A DNA stretch of 64,000 nt, from the NCBI GenBank assembly GCA_003056425.1, contig PYVY01000020.1, forward strand, positions 1 through 64,000, written 5' to 3'. Below the pieces are notes generated by a model that did not search any database, was not told the origin of the DNA, and was given only the letters and a program-made list of their open reading frames with translations. Numbering within the stretch: position 1 is the stretch's first letter; the number at the start of each line of letters is the position of its first letter. The position numbers and the translations under genes were made by a program. Below are positions 1-6,511 of the stretch, one piece after another. This DNA is from Alteromonas indica (GTDB lineage Bacteria > Pseudomonadota > Gammaproteobacteria > Enterobacterales > Alteromonadaceae).

Positions 1-152
1 GTAATAGTTAGCGCCAGAGCACAGCCATGGGGCAGTTTGTAATAGTTAGCGCCAGAGCACAGCCATGGGGCAGTTTGTAATAGTTAGCGCCAGAGCACAG
101 CCATGGGGCAGTTTGTAATAGTTAGCGTTAGAACACAGCCATGGGGCAGTTT
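1..152. repeat. Four tandem 38-bp direct repeats
   Basis: The unit starting GTAATAGTTAGCGCCAGAGC is repeated head to tail at 1, 39, 77 and 115. The first three copies are identical and the fourth differs at a few bases. The array probably continues left of the window. Such arrays serve as iterons of replication origins or as partition sites. No replication gene is visible beside it, so the role is open. Confidence 0.9.
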
Positions 153-189
153 GTAATTAACTCGAAAAGGAACCTAGACAAAGGTAGTT

Positions 190-205
190 CTTGTACATGT
201 ACAAG
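190..205. promoter_or_regulatory. 16-bp palindrome CTTGTACATGTACAAG, copy 1
   Basis: Perfect palindrome just beyond the terminator of the two-gene minus-strand unit at 233-536. One of ten exact copies in the window; likely binding site of a dimeric regulator. Confidence 0.8.
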
Positions 206-216
206 AATAGAGGACG

Positions 217-256
217 AAAAAAAAGTACGGGTCTATTGATTAGACAACCGTACTTC
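217..256 (-). terminator. Intrinsic terminator
   Basis: AAGTACGG pairs with CCGTACTT around a smaller GTCTA/TAGAC stem, and the minus strand ends in a T-run. It overlaps the stop of the gene at 233-373. Confidence 0.75.
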
Positions 257-373
257 TTTGTTAAATTTCACTGCTGCAAGGATTTTTCGCAGGTGCTTGT
301 GCTTCTGTTCTTTTGTCATTAAACAAAAGGAAGAACAAACACTATTGTTAAATTTCTTGCAGTAGTTACACAT
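233..373 (-). CDS. Small Cys-rich protein (46 aa)
   Basis: ATG start with an AGGAAGA ribosome site. The frame overlaps the end of the upstream gene at 366-536 by 8 nt, so translation is probably coupled. The product carries two cysteine pairs near its N-terminus (CNYC and CSSFC, about residues 2-17), followed by a basic segment rich in Lys and His. This would suit a small zinc-binding DNA-binding protein or regulator, which is inference. No family is recognised. Confidence 0.55.
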   Translation of the reverse strand: MCNYCKKFNNSVCSSFCLMTKEQKHKHLRKILAAVKFNKEVRLSNQ

Positions 374-536
374 AGTTCTTCCTCATGTTCGTAGTCATAT
401 AGACACGATCTGTTGAAAAATCTATGGTTCTTGCTCTACGTACCTTCATCCATGTCCATACTAGGAATCCAACAGGAAGCAGGGCTTGAAACAAGATTAT
501 GCTGATAAAATCAGCAGTAAAGTTTACATTAGTCAT
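366..536 (-). CDS. Small single-pass membrane protein
   Basis: The start at 536 is chosen for the GGAGCG ribosome site just upstream. The 56-residue product has one strong hydrophobic segment (about residues 9-30), then a basic cytoplasmic-type tail with WMKVRRAR. It is the first gene of a two-gene unit with the Cys-rich protein at 233-373. The unit diverges from the HTH-repeat gene at 756, across a long hairpin. Function unknown. Confidence 0.55.
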   Translation of the reverse strand: MTNVNFTADFISIILFQALLPVGFLVWTWMKVRRARTIDFSTDRVYMTTNMRKNYV

Positions 537-555
537 TGTAACGCTCCGTTTAATT

Positions 556-606
556 GTCAACTAACCCGAAAGCCCCCTCCCAAAGAGGCTTTCGTGGTTA
601 GTTGAC
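556..606. promoter_or_regulatory. Long near-perfect inverted repeat between divergent genes
   Basis: Arms 556-574 and 587-606 pair over 19 bp (GTCAACTAACC-CGAAAGCC) with a single bulged T, around a 12-nt loop. It lies in the leader of the minus-strand unit at 233-536. It could be an RNA leader structure, an operator or a cruciform. There is no T-run, so it does not look like a simple terminator. Confidence 0.7.
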
Positions 607-657
607 CAGAGAGTTACAACTTCTATGTCGTTGTGCTTAGCGTGATACTGTAAAGTT

Positions 658-699
658 CACTTTTTTGTATAAGCCAGATGATTATATACAAAAAAAGTG
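658..699. promoter_or_regulatory. AT-rich dyad upstream of the HTH-repeat gene
   Basis: CACTTTTTTGTATAA (658-672) is complementary to TTATATACAAAAAAAGTG (682-699) with one mismatch or bulge. The position suits an operator for the plus-strand gene starting at 756. Confidence 0.5.
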
Positions 700-715
700 T
701 AATATTGCCCCTCAA

Positions 716-737
716 GCGAAATATTTTTATTTATCGC
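716..737 (+). promoter_or_regulatory. Possible plus-strand copy of the bulged leader hairpin
   Basis: A GCGA-AA...TT-TATCGC arrangement ends 18 nt before the ATG at 756. This is the same placement as the 24 minus-strand copies. The middle of the stem is weaker than in the others, so this copy is less certain. Confidence 0.4.
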
Positions 738-755
738 ACCTTTGGAGTAATACCT

Positions 756-1892
756 ATGTCACATGAAATTCCCGCTATTTTGCAAACGCTTGGTCTTGGC
801 ACCGAAGCAAAGTTACAAACCAAATTTAACCCCGAATGCGTTGTTCCCCCAGTAAAGCTTTCTAAAGCGAAAAATGTTGTTCGCAATCTGGCGTATGAAG
901 CCCCGACTCCTGCCGACATAGCTCACTTTAAAGATGTTGCAGGCATGAGCACAGGCGAATTGTGCCGGATTTACTGTGTCGATAGACGCAAAATGAACAG
1001 CTATATTAGCCAACGGGGATACGAAAAGGGCGCTAGGCTTCCTTCTTCTATTTGGGCCTCAGCATTGGAATCAGCAGAGCTAATTCCACGCTTAAAGCTG
1101 AAGCCAAAGTTTGCTGATATTCGCGATGAAGTGTTACGCACTTCTCAAGCTATGCCGACCAAACACGAGCTGTATCTTATCCAGGGGCTGTCTGGACTAT
1201 CTATCGAAGAGATCAGCGATAAGACAGGTATAGAGTTGGGCCTTCTCAAAACAAACATCATTAGAGGCACTATTGTTTTTGACGAAGATAATCAGTACGT
1301 AGCTGAAAAAGCAGAAAATCAGATATCCAGGATATCCACTACTGTCACATCGTTGTCTCGCGAACAGTGGGCTACATTACGAGATACGCTGGGTGTTCAA
1401 ACCCCAGCGTTTGTAACTCTGCCGCCTATTATTAGAGCGCGTACTTTAAGCGCCAATACCGACCCAGCATACTCTACTGCAAAAGGTCGCGATGTTGTTC
1501 CAGAGAATGATTCGGCCCCTGAATTACCAAGCATTGTTAAAGAGCTTGGGGAAAGCTCGACTGAATCAGAATTCAGCGAATATGATTTTGAAGAAGATAC
1601 CCCTTACTTTCGTACATGCCACTCTGTATTCGAACCACCGGAGCCCAGGGAACTGCGTCAGATCGCTTTCTGGACAGGCTTTTCTCTTCGTGAACTAGCA
1701 TTGATTATGGATATTAGCGTACATGATCTAAAGTTCCTGATGAGCCATTATGCAATCAATCATCGGACATTCAACAAACGAACTGGGAAAGAGGGCAACC
1801 CCAAAACTAAACATCTTTCTTACTATCAATGGCGCAGATTGTTAGAGGTGTTCAATCTCGTGGAGCCTATCAAGTTCTCCATTCTAAGATAG
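756..1892 (+). CDS. Putative DNA-binding regulator with three HTH-like repeats
   Basis: The start at 756 is preferred over an upstream in-frame ATG at 678 because TTTGGAG lies 10 nt before it. The 378-residue product contains three related segments, at about residues 50-110, 130-230 and 295-370. Each has a helix-turn-helix-like core (MSTGELCRIYCVDRRKM; LSIEEISDKTGIELGLL; FSLRELALIMDISVHDL) followed by a sequence with a Trp near its end (SSIWASAL, REQWATLRD, YYQWRRLLE). Between repeats 2 and 3 is an acidic, probably disordered linker. No named family is recognised. The 16-bp palindrome lies directly after its stop codon and upstream at 190, so it is a candidate binder of that site; this is inference. 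Confidence 0.75.
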   Translation: MSHEIPAILQTLGLGTEAKLQTKFNPECVVPPVKLSKAKNVVRNLAYEAPTPADIAHFKDVAGMSTGELCRIYCVDRRKMNSYISQRGYEKGARLPSSIWASALESAELIPRLKLKPKFADIRDEVLRTSQAMPTKHELYLIQGLSGLSIEEISDKTGIELGLLKTNIIRGTIVFDEDNQYVAEKAENQISRISTTVTSLSREQWATLRDTLGVQTPAFVTLPPIIRARTLSANTDPAYSTAKGRDVVPENDSAPELPSIVKELGESSTESEFSEYDFEEDTPYFRTCHSVFEPPEPRELRQIAFWTGFSLRELALIMDISVHDLKFLMSHYAINHRTFNKRTGKEGNPKTKHLSYYQWRRLLEVFNLVEPIKFSILR

Positions 1893-1908
1893 CTTGTACA
1901 TGTACAAG
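1893..1908. promoter_or_regulatory. 16-bp palindrome, copy 2
   Basis: Exact copy of CTTGTACATGTACAAG, beginning one base after the TAG stop of the HTH-repeat gene and just before its terminator. Confidence 0.8.
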
Positions 1909-1912
1909 AAAA

Positions 1913-1948
1913 AGAGGCGATGTATTCACATCAGTCTCTTTTTTTTTG
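1913..1948 (+). terminator. Intrinsic terminator
   Basis: AGAG..GATGT/ACATC..CTCT stem followed by nine T. It ends the transcript of the gene at 756-1892. Confidence 0.7.
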
Positions 1949-2010
1949 CCTAAAATATAAGGACGGGAAATTGATAAAATAGGTACTGTGGATTTAAAGA
2001 GGTACACGCT

Positions 2011-2214
2011 GTGACAGATGTTAAAAAGGATGGTCGGGGCAGGCCACTTAAAAATGATCGTGACAAACTCAAAACAAGATTCTCAGTAGCTTTGACAGAG
2101 CAGGACTATGAAAAATACCTAGAACGCTATCAAGCTTCAGGGCAAAAGCAATCCGCTTATACACGCAGCTTGGTGATGAAAGGATTAAATCAAGATGAAA
2201 AAAAACCGGCCTGA
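2011..2214 (+). CDS. Ribbon-helix-helix DNA-binding protein
   Basis: GTG start with AAAGAGGT 8 nt upstream. The 67-residue product has a basic N-terminus (GRGRPLKNDRDK), then the pattern of a ribbon-helix-helix protein: a strand KTRFSVALT, then helix EQDYEKYLERYQASG and helix SAYTRSLVMKGL. MobC- and NikA-type relaxosome accessory proteins and many small plasmid repressors share this layout. Either role is possible; no relaxase is in the window. It converges with the gene at 2226 on a shared terminator. Confidence 0.65.
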   Translation: MTDVKKDGRGRPLKNDRDKLKTRFSVALTEQDYEKYLERYQASGQKQSAYTRSLVMKGLNQDEKKPA

Positions 2215-2227
2215 GCCGGTTTTTTTT
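2197..2227. terminator. Bidirectional terminator
   Basis: AAAAAACCGGC-ctga-GCCGGTTTTTTT serves both the RHH gene and the convergent gene at 2226-2519. Confidence 0.85.
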
Positions 2228-2519
2228 ATTTGCTTCTTAAGCTTACTGAATCCAATAAACCACGGTAGTTTACAAATTTACCATTTGGCTCACCAAACAA
2301 GTTCGCGACTTTCGCATCAACTAGCAAACTTTCATCTTGGCCCAAAGCCTCAAAAGCTTCTTTTATCCCTTTTGATTTTTCAGTAACCACAAAGCTGCCT
2401 TTTAGATACCGCACTTTCCCGTTCTGGTCTTTACCCGATAGCAAATCTAAATTTGCTACTTCGTTACCGTTAGGGAATTTGTGCAAACCACGGAACACAG
2501 CTACAGTTTCAATCTTCAT
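2226..2519 (-). CDS. Small protein of unknown function, hairpin-led unit
   Basis: The ATG at 2519 follows GAGGATG and lies 18 nt after the bulged leader hairpin. An upstream in-frame TTG at 2525 is less likely. The 98-residue soluble product has alternating strands at its start (KIETVAVFRGLHKF, NEVANLDLL) and a conserved-looking GSFVVTEKS. It could be a small beta-barrel nucleic-acid-binding protein, but this is a guess from strand pattern only. Confidence 0.65.
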   Translation of the reverse strand: MKIETVAVFRGLHKFPNGNEVANLDLLSGKDQNGKVRYLKGSFVVTEKSKGIKEAFEALGQDESLLVDAKVANLFGEPNGKFVNYRGLLDSVSLRSK

Positions 2520-2537
2520 AATCAAACATCCTCATAT

Positions 2538-2558
2538 GCGACACCAGGCTTGGTTCGC
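2538..2558 (-). promoter_or_regulatory. Bulged leader hairpin
   Basis: RNA strand: GCGA-ACC-AAGCCU-GGU-G-UCGC. The stem is ACC/GGU with a bulged G instead of the usual A. A TATTAT -10 box lies at 2576-2581. Precedes the gene at 2226-2519. Confidence 0.75.
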
Positions 2559-2652
2559 TTCAAATTAACAAGCCCATAATACACCCCGCACAGTGACAGG
2601 ATTATCTGCAAAAAAAATTTTAAAATTCGTGCAGGTAACTAGCTTCCTCGCG

Positions 2653-3005
2653 GATACATCAAAAGCATCGGTATCCCGTCTTACTCACAAAGCAGGTCGC
2701 TGCCGCTCCCCAGGGGGATACATCAAGAGCATGTGTATCCCCTCTTAATTCGCTTCGCTCACAAAGCAGGTCGCTGCCGCTCCCCAGGGGGATACATCAA
2801 GAGCATATGTATCCCTCCTAATTCGCTTCGCTCACAAAGCAGGTCGCTGCCGCTCCCCAGGGGGGATACATCAAGAGCATGTGTATCCCCTCTTAATTCG
2901 CTTCGCTCACAAAGCAGGTCGCTGCCGCTCCCCAGGGGGATACATCAAGAGCATATGTATCCCCTCCTAATTCGCTTCGCTCACAAAGCAGGTCGCTGGC
3001 GCTCC
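2653..3005. repeat. Five tandem hairpin-bearing repeats of about 74 bp
   Basis: Units start at 2653 (shorter, more diverged), 2717, 2791, 2865 and 2939. Spacing is exactly 74 bp for the last four. Each holds an inverted repeat GGGGATACA..TGTATCCCC around an AAGAGCA-type loop, then a shared GCTTCGCTCACAAAGCAGG segment. A plus-strand reading frame runs through the array but only repeats the unit. The 2559-3280 stretch holds no convincing gene. Confidence 0.9.
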
Positions 3006-3057
3006 CATTTGGAGGTCGTTCATCCTTCACTCCTTCCTTTATCGTCTAATCAACGCC

Positions 3058-3204
3058 AAAAACGTCGATTAGCCGGAGCCCCACTGTAATACATCAAGAG
3101 CATGATGTATTACAGGGTCGCTTCGCGCCCTCTAGGTGAGGCTTTCGCACACACCTAGAGGGCGCTTGCTGCGTGGGGCTCCGGCTAATCTGCTTGACGT
3201 TTTT
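3058..3204. repeat. Branched inverted-repeat structure (two stems inside an outer stem)
   Basis: Outer arms 3068-3084 and 3173-3189 pair perfectly over 17 bp, extended by AAAAACGTC (3058-3066) with GACGTTTTT (3196-3204). Inside are two separate perfect stems: 3084-3095 with 3104-3115 (12 bp), and 3125-3138 with 3152-3165 (14 bp). The first inner hairpin has the same AAGAGCAT loop as the 74-bp repeats but a different stem. As single-stranded DNA it would form a three-way junction. It could be a recombination, replication or transfer site, and lies just before the recombinase pair. Confidence 0.85.
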
Positions 3205-3280
3205 GCTTGACGGTTTTGTAGCATTTTTTTGTTTATACTAAATGCAGTAAATTGCCAATCTAGCTTGGGAAAAAAGGGCC

Positions 3281-3523
3281 GTGAAACCTGAAGAATTAGA
3301 TGCACAACTGCAAAAAATTCGTGAACTACGAAAGAAAAGACGATATTCAAGCTCACGCTTGAACCGCTTTTTAGATGAGATCTTTCACCTGAGATTTATT
3401 GAAAATGCCACCTATGCTGACATTGCCCTTTGGTTAAGATCGTATAAAAGAACAAAGGTAACAAAGCAAAGTGTTCAGCTTTTCATAAAGCGACATTTAA
3501 ACGAAATTGATGAACAGGTATAA
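3281..3523 (+). CDS. Small helical protein upstream of the recombinase
   Basis: GTG start. The 80-residue product is helical and basic (KIRELRKKRRYSSSRLNRFLDEI), followed by a likely helix-turn-helix (ATYADIALWLRSY, then TKQSVQLFIKRHL). It ends 3 nt before the tyrosine recombinase, with which it is probably co-translated. This suits a DNA-binding accessory factor for the recombinase, which is inference from context. Confidence 0.6.
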   Translation: MKPEELDAQLQKIRELRKKRRYSSSRLNRFLDEIFHLRFIENATYADIALWLRSYKRTKVTKQSVQLFIKRHLNEIDEQV

Positions 3524-3526
3524 GGT

Positions 3527-4468
3527 TTGGCAAAAAGCTTAAAAAAACAGGCCGAGGCCGTGCTTAAAAAACATCTGTCTCTTGGCGAGAATAAGCGCAA
3601 TGTCATGCTTATTGAAAATACTACGCACAGTCGTTTTACCTCTGTTCGCTCGTACAAAGAAACCGCTAGCACACTTGCAAGAGTGGCCGATAACATGGGC
3701 GTTCATATGCTCAGGGATATCGATTCGACTAAGGCCAGTGAATACTTAAACCGGCGTAAGGATATGCTAAGTGAGAAGGTGCAGCTTGTACATGTACAAG
3801 ACCGCGCTGCAAATCTTGTATCTCAAAAGACGTTAGATGCAGAACGAAAGGCACTTTCTATTTTATTGAATGAACCTATAGCCAGGGTTTATTCGTCAAA
3901 CGATAGGCCAATGGGTAGCCGGTCTTACACTACCTCTCAAGTTGATGAGATAGCGAAACATCAGTCACCTAAAAATGCCTTAGCAACTAAAGTGGCAGGT
4001 GAGGCAGGGTTACGAGCCTCCGAGTTGTTAACAATACGAAAGGCCGGTGAACTCAATATTAGCTCTTCCAGAAATTGGCATGACTCTAGGTTCGTTGGTA
4101 TGGCGGGCGAGCGTTATGTGGTTACCGGAAAAGGGGGCTTAATCCGAGAAGTTATGCTGAGTCATGAAACAGCGAAAGCACTTGAGGCTAGACGCTTAAA
4201 CACGCCAGTTACAAAGCAGGACAGGGGAGTCAACTTCAAATCTTATTACGATATCGGGGGAGGGAACAGCTTTAGTCAATCATATAGTGCTGCCAGCAAA
4301 CGGGCTTTGGGTTTTTCTAATGGCGCTCATGGCCTGAGACACCAGTATGCACAGGCCCGACTCGAACATATAAAGTCATTAGGCCATTCGACAATGGAGG
4401 CAAAACTGATACTAAGTCAGGAAATTGGGCATTTCAGAGCATCTATCACAGATACGTATCTACGCTAA
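3527..4468 (+). CDS. Tyrosine recombinase (integrase domain)
   Basis: TTG start 3 nt after the upstream stop. The 313-residue product has the catalytic pattern of tyrosine recombinases: Arg in AGLRASELL (about residue 165), a Lys in TGKGG, HGLRHQY (about 268-274), then GHFRASITDTYLR with the nucleophile Tyr near the C-terminus (about 311). The N-terminal part would be the core DNA-binding domain. It could integrate the element or resolve multimers. One 16-bp palindrome is embedded in the coding sequence at 3785, coding for LVHVQD. Confidence 0.85.
   Translation: MAKSLKKQAEAVLKKHLSLGENKRNVMLIENTTHSRFTSVRSYKETASTLARVADNMGVHMLRDIDSTKASEYLNRRKDMLSEKVQLVHVQDRAANLVSQKTLDAERKALSILLNEPIARVYSSNDRPMGSRSYTTSQVDEIAKHQSPKNALATKVAGEAGLRASELLTIRKAGELNISSSRNWHDSRFVGMAGERYVVTGKGGLIREVMLSHETAKALEARRLNTPVTKQDRGVNFKSYYDIGGGNSFSQSYSAASKRALGFSNGAHGLRHQYAQARLEHIKSLGHSTMEAKLILSQEIGHFRASITDTYLR
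3785..3800. promoter_or_regulatory. 16-bp palindrome, copy 3 (inside recombinase gene)
   Basis: Exact copy lying within the coding region of the tyrosine recombinase, so it does not act only at promoters. Confidence 0.7.
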
Positions 4469-4483
4469 TCAAGCTAACCTGCA

Positions 4484-4804
4484 CTATCGAACATAAGCAG
4501 CAGTATAGGGAAGGCTTTTTAACATCTCGTATTTCGAAGGGGGTGATATTTCAACCCCCGAATAGATATATACGATACAAAGCAGGATGAAAGATAAAGC
4601 TTCGACTTTCCCCCATAGGAAGCTGAATAAAGCTAAGCCCCAAAATACAAAGGTATAGGTTTGGTAGGGGTGGGATACTAACCAGATATTGATCGCATTT
4701 AAGGCATCTATTTCGTGCGCCCTAAATGTGCCATGGGACATTAACCCCAAAGTGTATATTGCGATGAGGTTACAAATAATCACAGCCCAGGATAGTAATT
4801 TCAT
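4484..4804 (-). CDS. Membrane protein of unknown function
   Basis: 106 residues with about three hydrophobic segments (residues 5-22, 48-66, 69-87). It starts 7 nt after the end of the gene at 4811, so the two form one unit. It converges with the tyrosine recombinase. No family recognised. Confidence 0.6.
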   Translation of the reverse strand: MKLLSWAVIICNLIAIYTLGLMSHGTFRAHEIDALNAINIWLVSHPYQTYTFVFWGLALFSFLWGKVEALSFILLCIVYIYSGVEISPPSKYEMLKSLPYTAAYVR

Positions 4805-4810
4805 GACCGG

Positions 4811-5182
4811 TTATGCTTTAAGCATACTTCCTTTTATTTCTGTTTGTCTGTAACGCTCGTAATAGGACATGTAGTGAAGAGCTTTCGGTAGGTTCTCTGC
4901 ACCAATCATATTTTTTCGTTCAGCTAATAGATATACATAAAAGCCGACAGAGTAAGCATTTATACTGGCCGTGCCTATTCCCAGGGTGTTTAATACTGAG
5001 CAGCCGTGCTTTAACAGCACCGATAAACTCACACAGGCAGTCACATTTTCAATGCGCCGAAGTTGCGTAAAAAAAACAGACCCCAACGCGCTGGCCCCGT
5101 TCATTAAAGCTTCATCGCCGCTGCACTCGCCTATTTTTTCAAGGATAATTTCACAGTCTACCTGAGTGATACCTAAGCTCAT
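4811..5182 (-). CDS. Hypothetical protein (123 aa)
   Basis: The ATG at 5182 begins the first gene of a two-gene unit with the membrane protein at 4484. The product is mixed: an acidic N-terminal region with paired acidic residues, then a hydrophobic central region (VSLSVLLKHGCSVLNTLGIGTASINAYSVGFYVYLL, to be read in parts) that may be one or two membrane helices. No leader hairpin precedes it. Function unknown. Confidence 0.6.
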   Translation of the reverse strand: MSLGITQVDCEIILEKIGECSGDEALMNGASALGSVFFTQLRRIENVTACVSLSVLLKHGCSVLNTLGIGTASINAYSVGFYVYLLAERKNMIGAENLPKALHYMSYYERYRQTEIKGSMLKA

Positions 5183-5246
5183 ATTTGCTCTGTTTTATAA
5201 TCTGATAGGCTATTGTAACAACCCTACATCCACGTATATTTCCCCC

Positions 5247-5275
5247 AAAAAAAAACCAGCGGATGCTGGTTTGAT
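5247..5275 (-). terminator. Intrinsic terminator
   Basis: CCAGC-atcc-GCTGG stem with a T-run on the minus strand, directly after the gene at 5279. Confidence 0.8.
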
Positions 5276-5278
5276 TGT

Positions 5279-5575
5279 TTAGAGGTAGATAAATTGTTGC
5301 TTTCCAACTGAGTGGGAGTTGATCACTTCTGCCTGAACCATGTTCTTTATCTCATAACAAGCTTCAGGAACATTTATTGTCAGATCTAAATCCATGGCGT
5401 AAAGGCAAAGATTTTGCAAAATTTGAGCTACGGATTGGGGCGTGTCACAAATTTGCAGGCTAATGAGATTGACCAACTCTCGACGCTCTGCCGGTAGGTT
5501 TTGCTCATAGATAAAAAGATCATCTGATTCTATTGTCATTACCCAGTCTTTAAAATCTACATTTTGTAATTGCAT
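5279..5575 (-). CDS. Hypothetical protein, hairpin-led unit
   Basis: 98 residues starting with MQLQNVDFKDW. The start lies 16 nt from the bulged hairpin, with CGGAGA as ribosome site. Acidic soluble protein, largely helical by appearance, without cysteine motifs beyond three scattered Cys. It sits in its own promoter-hairpin-gene-terminator unit. No family recognised. Confidence 0.65.
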   Translation of the reverse strand: MQLQNVDFKDWVMTIESDDLFIYEQNLPAERRELVNLISLQICDTPQSVAQILQNLCLYAMDLDLTINVPEACYEIKNMVQAEVINSHSVGKQQFIYL

Positions 5576-5591
5576 AATATTCTCCGAGAAT

Positions 5592-5611
5592 GCGATACCA
5601 GGATGGTTCGC
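5592..5611 (-). promoter_or_regulatory. Bulged leader hairpin
   Basis: RNA strand: GCGA-ACC-AUCCU-GGU-A-UCGC. A CATAAT -10 box lies at 5629-5634. Precedes the gene at 5279-5575. Confidence 0.8.
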
Positions 5612-5669
5612 TATAAGTTCACGGTTCCATTATGCATTGAATTTGGGGCTATATCGCGACATGAAAAAA

Positions 5670-5891
5670 TTAAGCATGAAGGCGGCTGTTTGCGATAAGA
5701 CTGCTTCGTTCGTCCTGAATACATTGATAGCTGAAAAAGAAATCGCTTATCGCTGCGTTTTCGTTCTCACCCATACCGAACAAGCAATTGCTATTCAATA
5801 CTTTGACTTTAAGTTCTTTGTAATCACTGGACAGACAGCATACATAAAGCCCTAATTTATCAACAAAGAATATTTTTACACGTATTCCCAT
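5670..5891 (-). CDS. Doubtful small ORF
   Basis: A minus-strand frame starting at MGIRVKIFF with GGTGGAAA before it fills the space between a terminator and the next promoter. It has no hairpin leader and no family match that I recognise. A plus-strand frame over the same bases (5661-5855) is equally long. This 300-bp stretch may simply be a decayed unit. Confidence 0.3.
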   Translation of the reverse strand: MGIRVKIFFVDKLGLYVCCLSSDYKELKVKVLNSNCLFGMGENENAAISDFFFSYQCIQDERSSLIANSRLHA

Positions 5892-5906
5892 TTTCCACCA
5901 CACAAA

Positions 5907-5928
5907 GAAAAGGCCCAGCTGGGCCTAG
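5907..5928 (-). terminator. Intrinsic terminator
   Basis: GGCCCAGCTGGGCC stem with TTTTCTTTG on the minus strand, just after the gene at 5931. Confidence 0.65.
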
Positions 5929-5930
5929 AG

Positions 5931-6362
5931 TTATTGGATAGCAGGCGGTGTCAGTTGATCATCACTCACTTTATAGTCAATGACCTTAACTGACTTGTAC
6001 CGACTGTTCATCATTAAATGTTTCTCTACTGCTTTTTCCACTGAGGTTTCAGTATTTACCCTTACTGTACCAAACGACTGAATTTCATTGCCAAATTTAT
6101 CGACAACTTCAATCTTCACAGTGTAGGCCAAGTCGGTTACAGCTGCTTTAGCCATATAAAAGGCATCTAGCTCGGCTTCACTTATAGACTTGTCCGTCAG
6201 TGTCCATCGGGGGTTCATTTGCATGATTTTTATAGACATATTTCGCTGTTCTCGCCCCGACTCCATAAGCACAGAAACTTTTTTCTTGATACGATCGACC
6301 TCAACGATAGTTCCTTTTTGCGTACCAAAAAACACGATTTTTCCTTTTAAGTTACTGCTCAT
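5931..6362 (-). CDS. Hypothetical protein, hairpin-led unit
   Basis: The ATG at 6362 (MSSNLKG) follows TTGGAGAA; the frame is open to 6374 only through a TTG. The 143-residue product begins with a strand-rich region (GKIVFFGTQKGTIVEVDRIKKKVSVLM) that resembles small SH3-like or KOW-type barrels. A second part (YTVKIEVVDKFGNEIQSFGTVRV) is also beta-rich. This would fit a nucleic-acid-binding protein, as inference only. Own promoter, hairpin and terminator. Confidence 0.65.
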   Translation of the reverse strand: MSSNLKGKIVFFGTQKGTIVEVDRIKKKVSVLMESGREQRNMSIKIMQMNPRWTLTDKSISEAELDAFYMAKAAVTDLAYTVKIEVVDKFGNEIQSFGTVRVNTETSVEKAVEKHLMMNSRYKSVKVIDYKVSDDQLTPPAIQ

Positions 6363-6378
6363 AGTATTCTCCAATTAT

Positions 6379-6398
6379 GCGATAGCCGTATGCTTCGC
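6379..6398 (-). promoter_or_regulatory. Bulged leader hairpin
   Basis: RNA strand: GCGA-AGC-AUACG-GCU-A-UCGC, 17 nt before the start at 6362. Confidence 0.8.
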
Positions 6399-6481
6399 TT
6401 TTTGATAACAATACTATTATGAAGGCTGGAAAGGCATGTAACCGCCCCCCAGAAAATTTAGTTTTAACGAGTGACGAGGCA

Positions 6482-6511
6482 AAAAAAAGGCCGCTTACGC
6501 GACCTTTTTGG
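6482..6511 (-). terminator. Intrinsic terminator
   Basis: AAAAGGtCGCgtaaGCGgcCTTTTT-type stem with a T-run on the minus strand; it overlaps the 3' end of the gene at 6495. Confidence 0.75.

Noticed and set aside
1..152. CRISPR or coding repeat at the left edge
   Set aside because: Units of 38 bp follow each other without spacers; it is a plain tandem array.
2653..3005. CRISPR array
   Set aside because: Repeats are contiguous 74-bp units without unique spacers, and no cas gene is near.
2733..3089. Plus-strand frame of 118 codons over the 74-bp repeats
   Set aside because: It only translates the tandem repeat because the unit length with its variants keeps the frame open; no ribosome site and no protein-like sequence.
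5637..5855. Plus-strand gene between 5637 and 5855
   Set aside because: No ribosome site, and it overlaps the promoter of a minus-strand unit.
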